Translations under genes and position numbers: made by a program
Assembly: GCA_020465985.1 (NCBI GenBank)
Contig: JAANYP010002788.1
Location: 1 to 64,000, forward strand
Length of the DNA: 64,000 nt
DNA from: Centrapalus pauciflorus
Lineage: Eukaryota > Streptophyta > Magnoliopsida > Asterales > Asteraceae
Direction of reading: 5' to 3'
Notes under the pieces: model-generated
Told to the model about the DNA's origin: nothing
The model's input: only the letters and a program-made list of their open reading frames with translations
Database searches by the model: none
Shown: positions 1 to 9,767 of the stretch, piece by piece
How positions within the stretch are numbered: the stretch's first letter is position 1
Layout of the letters: each line of letters opens with the position of its first letter

Positions 1-498
1 CCAACACCTGTTAAGCCCTCAACCAGTGTGGCGAGCACCAGCAGCTCTCAAAGTACCGAGAAAGCTGTGCAGGCCGCACCCAAACAAGTTGTGAAAAACA
101 CACCGGTTAAGGTTGGACCAAAGGAAGTGATTAGGACAAATTCACCGAATCGTGTCATTAATCAATCTAGGTCAGCTCCACAACAAGTCTATAGGAGAAC
201 AACACCTAGCAGGTCACACACTCCAGTTAGGTCTCACACTCCAGTTAGACAGTATGCACCGGTAAGAGCTCAGGGTTCACAGTCTGAAATGCCATATAAT
301 AGAAATTATTCTAGAGCTCCACAACAAATGCCTACTCCAAGGCAAAGAGTGAACTTAAATCACTCGGCACCACAACAGACTCCAGTTCAAAGACCCAAGT
401 CACCTTAAAGGCGAGATGGGTATTTGAAAGAGTTCAAGTATGTGGACGAGAATGGTATTACCAAGTCAAACATGGCTTGGGTTCCCCGTGATAACTAA
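1..498 (+). pseudogene. copia copy 1 gag C-terminal / linker region, partial
   Basis: This frame is open from the window start except for a TAA at 406-408 and ends at a TAA at 496-498. The first 126 residues are rich in Pro, Gln, Arg and Ser, with repeated SHTPVR units. Such a basic linker often follows the zinc knuckle of copia gag, which would lie upstream. After the first stop the frame stays protein-like for 29 codons (ending near AWVPRDN). The second stop sits just before a polypyrimidine tract and TGCAG, followed by the protease frame. Its role would be nucleic-acid binding in the virus-like particle. The assignment rests on position and composition only. Confidence 0.5.
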
Positions 499-513
499 CC
501 TATTTTCTTTCAT

Positions 514-3500
514 GTGCAGGAGATTACCACAGGTCCAAACAACAAGTGGTTCGTTGACAGTGGATGCTCCAGGCACATGACAGGGGAACGAGGTCTACTT
601 ACAGACTTCAAGGGTGGGAATCGGGGATTCGTATCATTCGCGGGTAACAAGGGTGGAAATATCATGGGTACCGGAGTGGTCACTAATGGGACAATTAAGT
701 TGGACCAAGTTTATCACGTTGATAAACTGGTTCACAATCTCATTAGTGTATCTCAAATCTGTGATAAGAAGAACTCGGTGTTATTTACTGACACTGAGGC
801 GTTAGTGCTAAAGCCGGGATTCAAGATTCCTGAAGAATGGGTATTGATGCGGGCGCCAAGGAAGAATGACTTGTATATGCTGGATATGAACAAGCCGGAG
901 TCTTCGATGGGGCCAATCTGTCTATTATCCAAAGCTTCGGAGACGGAATCCGTACTGTGGCACAGACGCATGGCTCACCTGCACCTAAGGAAGATGAATT
1001 ACATAACGAAGAATGGACTGGTGCAGGGTGTACCTATGAAGAGCTTTCAGTTCGAGGACAAGTGTCTACCGTGCATGAAGGGCAAACAGCATAAAAAGAG
1101 ACACAAGTCCAAGAAGCAGAACTCCATATCCTCAACATTTGATTTGTTGCATATGGACCTTTTCGGCCCTATCAACAAAAGGAGTATAGGAGGTAGTTGG
1201 TTTTGTTTAGTTATCACTGACGATTACTCACGGTTTTCTTGGGTTTTCTTTTTAGGTACAAAGGACGAGACGGCTTCCAAGCTTATCGGGTTCTTAGACC
1301 AAGTGGAGAACTCCTACGGAACAAGGGTTAAAAATATTCGTAGTGATAATGGGACTGAATTTAAAAACACTGTAATTGGTGTATATTGCCTATCAAAGGG
1401 CATAGTGCATCAATTCAGTGCACCATATGAACCTCAACAAAATGGGGTGGCCGAACGTAAAAATAGAACATTGATTGAGGCTGCAAGGACTATGCTTTCG
1501 GATTCAAAGCTTCCTACCATGTTTTGGGGGGAGGCAGTGAATACCGCGTGCCATATTTTAAACCGAGTCCTTACAGTCAAATCTTTGAACAAAACATGCT
1601 ATGAAATTTTGAATAAACGGCCACCTAATTTAACTGGATTCGAACCGTTTGGGGTACCATGCACTTTATTGCATACAAAACATCAACCGAAGTTTGGTGA
1701 AAAGGCTGACGAAGGATACTTCCTAGGTTATGTGCCGAACTCACCAAACAAACGGGTTTTTAACAAAACAAATGGTATTGTGGAGATTGTGTATAATATT
1801 GAAGTCACAAGTTATACACATGAACCCCAAACTGGTCCGGAATGGATATTTGACTATGATAAGTTATTTGAGTCATTTAACATTCCTTTGGATGATACTG
1901 CAGGTACAATCGAAAAAGACATGGCAACGTTGCACCAAAACGACGATGGCCATATCTTTCCAAGGACTACGTTTGAATCCACATCCGAGCCCACTGCGAC
2001 TGTAGATAGATCTCCAGAAGTTGCTGATCAAGAAGCACCTACCACTGAGAATCAGACTCAAGCATCAAGTTCCAACTCTGAGGAAAACGTCCATGAGGAG
2101 GAAAATGTAGAAGCTGAGCCTGTTCCCCCATTAGGTGAAATAGGATCTAACTTAGGAGATAATCTAAGGCTTGATGAGATAGAGACCTCTAGGATTAACA
2201 AGAACCATCCATTAGAAAGCATCATAGGAAATCCTAACGAGGGTGTGAGGACTAGGAGTAGTGTAAATAACAACACAGTGTTGTTGTCGATGATAAACGA
2301 CTCCGAGGCATATCACACATGTCTCTATTCATGTTTCATATCACAAGTAGAGCCTAAGAATGTGCAAATGACACTTAAGGATAACTCCTGGGTTGAAGCG
2401 ATGCAGGAAGAACTTTCGCAATTTAGGAAACTAGAAGTGTGGGAGTTAGTTCCATTACCTCGAGGGGAAGTTGCCATTGGAACCAAATGGGTTTTTAAGT
2501 GCAAAAGAGACGATCGGGGTATAGTCACGCGCAACAAGGCTAGGCTAGTTGTAAAGGGTTTCAACCAAGAGGAGGGAATCGATTACAACAAGGTTTTTGC
2601 ACCAGTAGCAAGGCTGGAAGCCATTAGGTTGTTTCTAGCTTTTGCCTCCTTCAAGGGCTTTAAGGTATATCAGTTAGATGTTAAGAGTGCTTTCCTGTAT
2701 GGGAAAGTGAAGGAATTGGTGTATGTAGAACAACCGCCCGGATTTACAGATCCAAAATATCCTGATAGAGTATATCGTTTAGATAAGGCTCTATACGGAT
2801 TGCATCAGGCACCTAGGGCGTGGTATGAGACTCTATCCAACCATCTGTTAGAGAACGGTTTTGAAAGGGGTAGGATAGATAGTACTCTGTTTGTTAAGAG
2901 GAAGGGAGAACACTTTATCTTGGTACAAGTGTACGTCGATGATATCATTTTTGGATCATCAGACGAACAGATGTGCAAAGATTTCGAGAAGGTGATGAAG
3001 TCTAAGTTTGAGATGAGTGCTATGGGAGAGTTAAATTTCTTTTTAGCGTTACAAGTTGACCAAAAGAAGGAAGGAATGTTTATCCATCAGACGAAGTATG
3101 TCTATGACATATTGGAACGTTTCGGGATGGAAGGAACAAAGTTAACTGCCCATTTCAGCACGCCGATTCAAGTGAATCATAATCTCGGACCGGGTACTGA
3201 ATGTGATAACGATGTGGATCCGACTTTATATCGGGCCATGATTGGATCACTTATGTATTTAACTGCTTCAAGACCTGACATTATGTTTGCTGTGTGTATT
3301 TGTGCTAGGTTTCAAGCTAATCCGAAGGAGATGCACATGAAAGCTGTGAAGCGGATTCTACGATACCTCAAGTCGAAACAGAAGCTGGGACATTGGTATC
3401 ACGCGGAGGGAGATCTATAGTTGGAGGCGTTCACGGATTCTGACTACGGAGGATGCAGCTTGGCGCGCAAATCAATAACTGGAGGTTGTCAGTTCCTAGG

Positions 3501-3875
3501 AGGGAGATTGGTATCCTGGCAATGCAAGAAACAAACATCGGTAGCCGTTTCAACGTGCGAGGCCGAGTATGTTGCTGCTGGTAGTTGCCGCTCACAGGTT
3601 CTGTGGATACAACAACAATTGCGGGATTACGGTTTGGCTTACACTCAAACTCCCATTAGGATAGACATTGCTATAACTAACAATCCAGTTAAACACAGTA
3701 AAACAAAGCACATAGACATTAGGCATCATTTTATTCGTGATTGTGCTGAAAAGAACTTAATCAAATTGGTAAAGTGGCAACAGAAGATAATAATGCAAAT
3801 TTATTTACCAAAGCATTTGATAAGTCACGGTTTGAGTATTTAATTCAACTGAATGGAATGCGCAACCCAGAGTAA
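514..3875 (+). pseudogene. copia copy 1 pol: protease, integrase, RT, RNase H
   Basis: The frame opens at 514 with no clear ATG, so expression as a fusion or from spliced RNA is likely. Visible in order: protease DSGC (residues 16-19); GAG-pre-integrase with an H-H-C-x2-C pattern (about 150-190); integrase core (about 205-360) with MDLFG, SDNGTEF and the Glu in NGVAERKN; a variable linker; RT (about 625-870) with the YVDD catalytic motif; then RNase H with TDSDYGG and CEAEYVA. A TAG at 3418-3420 splits RT from RNase H in one frame. Near 3768 one lost A shifts the frame, and the shifted frame continues to a natural end at 3873-3875. The protein would process gag, copy the RNA and integrate the cDNA. 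Two clear breaks make it defective as it stands. Confidence 0.85.
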
Positions 3876-4450
3876 ATTGACCTTAGTAGTAGTAGCTTAT
3901 TTTCTTTTATAAGTCGTAGTTTTTCTTTCTTTACAGTATTCTGCTAATTTAGGAAAGTTTCTATTTTTAGTAAGTTTCTATTTTTAGTAAGTTAGTAGGT
4001 TATCTTAATTCTTATGAAAAACAAAAGAAAAAAGAGAGAAAATTATAAAAATACAAAAAAAAAGGGGAATATCAGAAAAAGAGTTAAGTCTTAGATACAT
4101 AGGTTCAAAGTGACGAAAATTAGCACAGTCGTTACAAACTCTAAGTGTTTAGGCTTTCACACATAATGCAACTAAATTCTAAGTGTTATACTTTACTTTA
4201 GTTTGATGTGTTGGTAGGTATAATACATATAGGGAATCTCAAGGCTAATAAAATATTCTAGAAAAAGTCAAGCGTGTCACTAACATAGATGTACGACCAA
4301 TCGGTCTTAATTTTTATGTACAAGACATACAAACTTTGAGTCTAAATGAGGTATGCAAACTTTCTGGGGATGTATGGCAACATCAAATACATCTTAAAAT
4401 GGAAAGAATAGAAAAATCATACAAAATTAAGAGTCGAAAACATGTAACTC

Positions 4451-4613
4451 TGTTGTACGTAAGTACAGACCTGTTGCCTCTGTTTAAATTCGGGTTAGCA
4501 GATATGTCGCTCTGTTGTACGTCAGTACAGACCTGTCACCGCTGTCTTGCTAACTTTAAGAATAAACCTTAAGTCAAACTAAGACAGTTTGTTTTATGAA
4601 AATACAGACCTGT
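4451..4613 (+). repeat. three spaced CAGACCTGT repeats in the copia spacer
   Basis: Units start at 4451, 4513 and 4590. The first two read TGTTGTACGT(A/C)AGTACAGACCTGT-like sequence, and the third keeps ATACAGACCTGT. Each is followed by a (C/G)NTGT-like tail. The first contains GTACGTAAGTAC, a near-palindrome that could form a small hairpin. The array is conserved in copy 2 (10239-10402) and, inverted, in copy 3 (about 63540-63660). Confidence 0.7.
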
Positions 4614-5356
4614 GTCCGATGTTTGTCTTTTAAAGAAAGTTTGCAAATACCAACAAGTTAGAATCTTTGTCTGTGTGCCTTGATCATAAAAGTATGTCTA
4701 TGTCTGAGTCACGTAAGATAATTTCCTGATAAATAAAAATGCCAAGGGATATTCCGAAATGTAGAATGTTTAGAGGGGTAAAATACCAACAATCGGCTAA
4801 ATAGGTATGTCACGACAAACAATCAAAGGAATCAAAAATTCCTAAGTGTGAAAGTTTAAGTATTGAAAGTAAATATCAGACATCGCTATCTGATTGAACC
4901 TTTCTTAGACTATACTCATCAAAAATACTTTGTTTAGAGTTTAGCATAGGTTGTTAATTTTAATAAGTTTAGCGTAAGTCTTAGTTAAATTTTTAGTCAA
5001 GTTTAAAATTTTCTAGGTTTACTTATATTATTTTATTTTACCTTAGTTTATTTTATTTTATTTTATCTTAGTTTAATTTTTACTTAGGTAAAAGGTCAAA
5101 AATTACTGAGGGTGCATTCAAAGTTGGATAAAATAAACATTGCGTGAAATATCTTGTGCTTAGGGTAAAAGATTGGGCATAGTTTATCTTGTTACACAAT
5201 ACCGTAGAAAAAGGTTGAAAAAGTTGAAGTTATTTCAAATATTTTCGAAATTTTTTCTAAGTGTTTGGTGTTTTCGAGTTTAGGATAGAATCGAATTTGG
5301 AAAGCCTCGAATCTGTCAGTAGATTCGAGTCTGGCCTTAGATTCGAAGGTTGGTAG

Positions 5357-5364
5357 TATATATA
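5357..5364 (+). promoter_or_regulatory. putative TATA box for ORF3, copy 1
   Basis: TATATATAGG followed by TCAACAG lies about 700 bp upstream of the ORF3 ATG and exactly 158 nt before a conserved AG|GTATAA donor. Copies 2 and 3 have TATAAATAGG at the same place. Transcription would start near 5390. Conservation across three diverged copies is the evidence; no transcript is available. Confidence 0.5.
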
Positions 5365-5522
5365 GGTCAACAGTGAAGACATTTAATACTTACTGTTTTC
5401 GAGTCTAGTTTCTCGAATCTAATCCAGCGATTTCGAATCTGTTCTCGAGACTATCGCTTTTCTCATAAACGACAATTTGTCGAGATTATTGCTAAAGTGT
5501 TCGATTCTACTCCTGTATCTAG

Positions 5523-6053
5523 GTATAATCAACTTGATTGTACAAGATTCATGTAGTTTTATACACTATTTTAGGCTAAATCAACGATTTTTGAAGGTTT
5601 AAGGGTCGAAATAGGGTTTTTACAAAATTACCAAGTTTGGACCGATAAACAGTTAAATTAAACTCATAAATCAATGATTAGAACCTAGTTGAACTAATGT
5701 ATGTGATTTACTACGTTCAAAATGGTTAAAATCTTGGGTTTTTGTTGAAATCTTGGCCGACGGGGATTCGAGTCTGTTCATGGATTTTCTCGAATCTACT
5801 GACAGACTCGAGAAGACCATGACATTCGAATCTGCCATCAAACTCGAAAAGGGACTTATTCGAATCTGTTACATTCGAATCTGTTACTTTCGAATCTGTC
5901 TTTTATTTGCATTATTTAATTTAAATTTTATTAAACTTGTAGAAATTTAATTGTGTTGGATTTTGTACTTAAACAAGTTCAAAATAAAACAGATTTGAAT
6001 TTAAACAAGTTTATTGATTTTTAATGAATCTAATAGTTTTGTTTATTGTGCAG
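5523..6053 (+). other. putative 5'-UTR intron of ORF3, copy 1
   Basis: The donor context ATCTAG|GTATAATCAAC and the acceptor TTTATTGTGCAG bound 531 nt of T-rich sequence. The acceptor lies two bases before the ORF3 ATG. The leader between the TATA box and the donor has no ATG. Both splice contexts are conserved in copies 2 and 3, where the intron lengths are 510 and 484 nt. Confidence 0.5.
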
Positions 6054-6055
6054 AA

Positions 6056-9000
6056 ATGGCTGTACGAGCGTTTGTGCCTAAGCACAATATGGTGCTTCAT
6101 CCGGATCATAATCTCCCTGAGGCGCAGGGATTCAGACAAGTGCTTGATTTCCTAGTAGAATCTAGGATAGGTTTTGCACTGTCTCATAATGTTCAGCTAG
6201 TGTTACCTTATGTTCGTCAATTTTATGACCATCTTCAAGTAGACTGGTCGGTCACACCGACAGTGCTACGAACTCGCATTGCTGGACAACCGCTGGTATT
6301 TTCGGCGGATATGCTGCGTCAAGTGTTGCAGCTTGGAACTCAAGAAGAAGAATCTGGCCCGATTGAATTTCCTCTGAATATAAGGCAAGCGGCCTTTCAG
6401 AGAATGGGTTACAGTATTGACGTGACGAAGTGTCCTATATGAAGAGTGGATTAATTGGACAATGGAGGTTTTTAGCGCATGTCTTTATGGTATGCTTTGC
6501 TCCAAAGAAAGCATGGTTTGACTATATGGTTGCCAAGATCCAGTCTGGGATAGTTGCGATGGTGTATAATCGCCCATACAGCTTCTCGGAAATGTTTTTG
6601 TCAGAATTTGTTCACCAGATCACCGCGCCAGAAAATCAGCAGTTCTTGTTATATCCGCGGTTCATCATGATGCTAATAAGGCACTTCTTGCCAAATCTGC
6701 CACCGTCAAACGACATTCAAAGCGTTGCCGTTATGGACAAAAGGATCTTCGCTGACTGTTCCTCGCACAGAGGAAGGTTAGCTGTTCCAGTTGAGCGTCC
6801 GTTATTTGGAGCAATCTTGGATAGGGATTTTCAAGCCCCGGATGTTGCCAACTGGGTAGGGGAAGTTGAATTTCGAGCCGGGCAGCCTCCACAACAACAA
6901 CAACAACAGCCACCGCCACCGCGTGCTCAAAGGCGAAGACAAAGGCCATCAGCGAGTCAAACCCAGGCGTCTAGGCCTTCCACCAGTCAGCAACCAGAGG
7001 TGCAGGAAGCAGGGCCCTCAAATGTTCCGAGCGAAGCTGAACAGCTATGCCAAACGCTAAATGAAATCTGGGAGGCAGGTCCTCATGCGAACGAAGATGT
7101 AGCTGCAGCGCTAGTAGGTGAATTTCTTGAGCCACCTGAGGGAGAGGAAGACGTGTTAAGAGATGTTGATGAATATATGCCAGAGCAAGCTGATAAAGTT
7201 TTGTCATCATCGGAAACCGAGTCGGAAGAAATGGAGGAGCTAGAGGTTGAAGCTCCTGAATGAGTGTCTACAGAACCTAATATTCAAATTGTAACGTATG
7301 GATCTAGGTTAGTAGTCAATGAAGAGGCCTCGAGGAGGAGAGTAGCACGAGAATCTGATGATTCGGATTTTGAAGAGGAGGAAGTTGCTCCCTTAGTGAC
7401 TCGGCAAAGGGCCAAGCGTCACAGGTTTATGCAAGGGTCATCCTCAGCATCTGATGCACCATCGGAAATTCCCCAAACTCAAACTCAAGAACCTCAGGCC
7501 ACCGCTCCACCACCACCACCACCTCAAGATGAACCATATATTCCGTCACCATTCATTCCTACTCCTGTTCAGTCCATTCCATCTACCTCGACCGCCTACG
7601 CTGACAACCAGAGGTTTATGCAGCTCAAAGCTCGCGTTGACTTCCAACATGTTCAAATCCTAGGCCTAACAAAGGCAATGGGTCAAATTCAGGCGCATAA
7701 TGCAAATCTTGATAATGAGAATGCTGAATTGAAGAAGACTGTAGAAAAAATTCAGGAAGAGAATGTTGAGCTGAAGACGTTTTTCTGCGATCAGGCAGCT
7801 GAGTTAAGGTCGATGCGCTCCCTCATTGAGCAGTTAATGAAAAATCTACAGGCTCAGGGGGAGACATCGTGCCGTGGTCAGGAGATTTAGAGGCCGAGAG
7901 AAGATGATGATGAGGACAATCAAGGCAATGATCCCAGCCCTAGAAGCCAGAATGAGACAGTAGATTTTTCTGCTGCTCAGACTGCTCAATCTCAGGGGGA
8001 GCCTAGTCTAGCTGAAGGAGAAGTAGGAGAAGCAAGTTAATCGAAGCAGCCTACAGATTTTGAAATTAGTGAGATGATCGACGCTCTTATGGATCTTGAT
8101 GATGATCCGATGGATGTAGGTTTTGATTATGACGATGAAGAGCTGGAAGAAGGTGAGTTTGTGCCAGAAGAGATAGTTGACTGGCAATCAGATGACGAAG
8201 TAGTTGCTGATGAGGATGATGAAGCCGATGAGATAGTTGTACAGCAGAACCCTATCACGGATACATACATGATAGATGGGAATAATATTGTCAACATAGA
8301 TGTAGTGAATGCTGCGTTGAATGCTCAGCCATCAACAGAAGAACCTGCTAGAGAGCTATCAAATGAAGAAAAACGAAAGTTATGGTTCAGAGCTGAAAAG
8401 AAGGAATTAGAGATTAAGAAGACAATGAGGGTGCCGGGTACTGGAAAGTTGTCTGAACGCATATTAAGCTGGTTCTTTGATCGAGAACTGCAGCTATTCA
8501 TAATTAAAAGGAAAGACGGGCTCCAGTACCTGAGGCGAACTTTAAAAGCTTTCAACTCCCTGCCAAAGATCGAAATCACAACACTAGCATGAAAAGATCT
8601 GATTAACATTGGCAATGATCCCTACGCAAATGTAATTGAAAGAATCATAAGAAAAGAGGGAAGATCAAAGAAGTTCGAGCGATTGAATCCAAGGGTCGGA
8701 AGAAGAGTAGAAGATCCTTCGCGTATCGATCCTCTAACTGGACGACCTTGGATGAGGATTCACTATAAACCATCCAGATGTCTTAGGAAGGTGCCTCTCA
8801 AGCCTATGCCACAGAATGTTTTGAAGAATCTGCATTGGTGGTACGCTGACACTGAGACTGGGGAAGCGGTCATGGAAGATTTTGAAGAAAACGTTAATCT
8901 TAGAGTCTACGACCCTCTTCACCTGGTAAACCTCTCTAAAGATGATCTTCATATTTTGCATGCATGTAAGATTTCTAGTGATGCACATATGGATAGTGAA

Positions 9001-9075
9001 GCTAGTAAATATGAAAATGTAGTCAAAGTATGTGTTGAAAAAGGTTTGTATGCTGGAAGTAGTTTGAATCAATAA
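6056..9075 (+). pseudogene. copia accessory ORF3 (env-position protein), copy 1
   Basis: The start MAVRAFVPKHN was chosen because copies 2 and 3 have the matching ATG right after a conserved splice acceptor. Full length is about 1000 codons. A conserved N-terminal domain (about residues 1-240) includes AGQPLVFSADML and HFLPNLP. It is followed by a Gln/Pro-rich tract, an acidic segment, a basic TRQRAKRHRF patch that could be a nuclear signal, a Pro-rich tract, a coiled coil (about 540-600), another acidic stretch, and a conserved C-terminal domain with ILSWFFDRELQLF and RIDPLTGRPWM. I see no signal peptide or membrane segment, so it is not a classical envelope. One frameshift lies near 6431 and in-frame stops lie at 7261, 7888, 8038 and 8590. 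Related proteins occur in Asteraceae annotations under unreliable names. The function is unknown. Confidence 0.75.
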
Positions 9076-9100
9076 ATAATCAAAGTGTGAATTATTAGAA

Positions 9101-9147
9101 GCTATCGTCAAGGGGGAGTCTGTTGGTACATCCTGTGTGACGATAGC
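9101..9147 (+). promoter_or_regulatory. polypurine tract inside a conserved hairpin, copy 1
   Basis: The purine run AAGGGGGAG (9110-9118), the plus-strand primer, is followed by TC and the LTR start TGTTGG at 9121. It is enclosed by a perfect 10-bp inverted repeat, GCTATCGTCA (9101-9110) and TGACGATAGC (9138-9147). The same stem is in copies 2 and 3. The right arm lies inside the LTR, so only the 3' end of the element can form the structure. Confidence 0.75.
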
Positions 9148-9767
9148 AGTCTAAGTGATCCTACATTGTGACGTTAGCAAGTGTTTGTTATATATGTTTA
9201 TATGTGGTTGATATTTATTAGTGTTTGTATGTTTGAACTTGATGTAACGTATTACAAGAAGTTCAAACATAAAGTGCAGAGATAAAATCAATCATAAGGT
9301 AATAACATAAGTTTCAACACTTAGGGGTTTAAGTAAATTAGTTAGATTCGAATTATATAAGGCTTGGTATTCGAATCTGTGATAGATTCGAATGTAGCCA
9401 TAGATTCGAATGAGACCAGATTCGAGAGTGTCACTGTGGACAAACTCGAATGGGCCTTGGGCCAGATTCGAGTTTGGCCCATAACAGACTCGAATCAGGG
9501 TCTATAATTAGGGATAGACTCGAGATATTATTAGACTTTTTGCAGAATTCGTGAGGGATTAAGCATAAAGCGGTCTCTAGTTTATCAGCTTGGTGAGTGT
9601 TCTTTCGGAGAGAATCTGTTCGTAGGATCGTTCGTGTGTCGTTCGTTCAGCCTCTGATAGTCTCCGTGTTTCGTAGTTGAGAGTTGTTTCCGTCTACCCG
9701 TTAACGAGGATTCTGCACTCGTTGACGGCTCCGCGTCTAGATAGATCTCGTAGTGGTAGACCTTACA
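9121..9767 (+). repeat. 3' LTR of copia copy 1 (647 bp)
   Basis: It begins TGTTGGTACA after the polypurine tract and ends GACCTTACA, the same end as LTRs 2 and 3, giving TG...CA termini. A TATATAA-like sequence lies at 9353-9360. Nine YTCGAR motifs occur within about 190 bp (9346-9530). No PBS follows the LTR. The next bases (AGTTACTACGTTATCTT) align with the copia spacer near 3989, which marks this as a 3' LTR inserted in another copy. Confidence 0.85.

Larger units (their letters stand above)
3876..6055 (+). other. post-pol non-coding spacer of copia copy 1
   Basis: About 2.2 kb without a credible coding frame between pol and ORF3. It is AT-rich and recurs in copy 2 (9768-11794) and reversed in copy 3 (62179-64000), so it is part of the element. 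It holds a 17-bp tandem duplication near 3956-3991, three CAGACCTGT repeats (4451-4613), a cluster of YTCGAR motifs (about 5275-5900), a TATA box at 5357 and a putative intron ending at 6053. Large spacers of this kind are known from Sireviruses. The regulatory reading is inference. Confidence 0.75.
1..9767 (+). mobile_element. Ty1/copia (Sirevirus-type) retrotransposon, copy 1, 5' part outside the window
   Basis: The order is gag tail, protease, integrase, RT, RNase H, long non-coding spacer, accessory ORF3, polypurine tract and 3' LTR. Integrase before RT defines Ty1/copia. An extra ORF with a coiled coil between pol and the 3' LTR is the hallmark of the plant Sirevirus lineage. The 5' LTR, PBS and most of gag lie left of base 1. 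The pol frame is nearly open, with one stop and one frameshift, so this is among the youngest insertions here. Its 3' LTR ends at 9767 and the next bases continue the spacer of copy 2, so copy 1 appears to be inserted in copy 2. Confidence 0.85.

Noticed and set aside
753..971. Antisense frames over copia pol and other coding regions
   Set aside because: Shadows of the sense frame, with no protein-like features.
5275..5900. Regularly spaced YTCGAR repeats considered as a CRISPR-like array
   Set aside because: The motif is only 6-11 bp, in both orientations, with uneven spacing. The DNA is a plant retrotransposon, so this is a cis-motif cluster.
6056..9075. ORF3 as a true envelope glycoprotein
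   Set aside because: Its position fits Sirevirus env-like genes, but I see no signal peptide, membrane helix or Cys-rich ectodomain.
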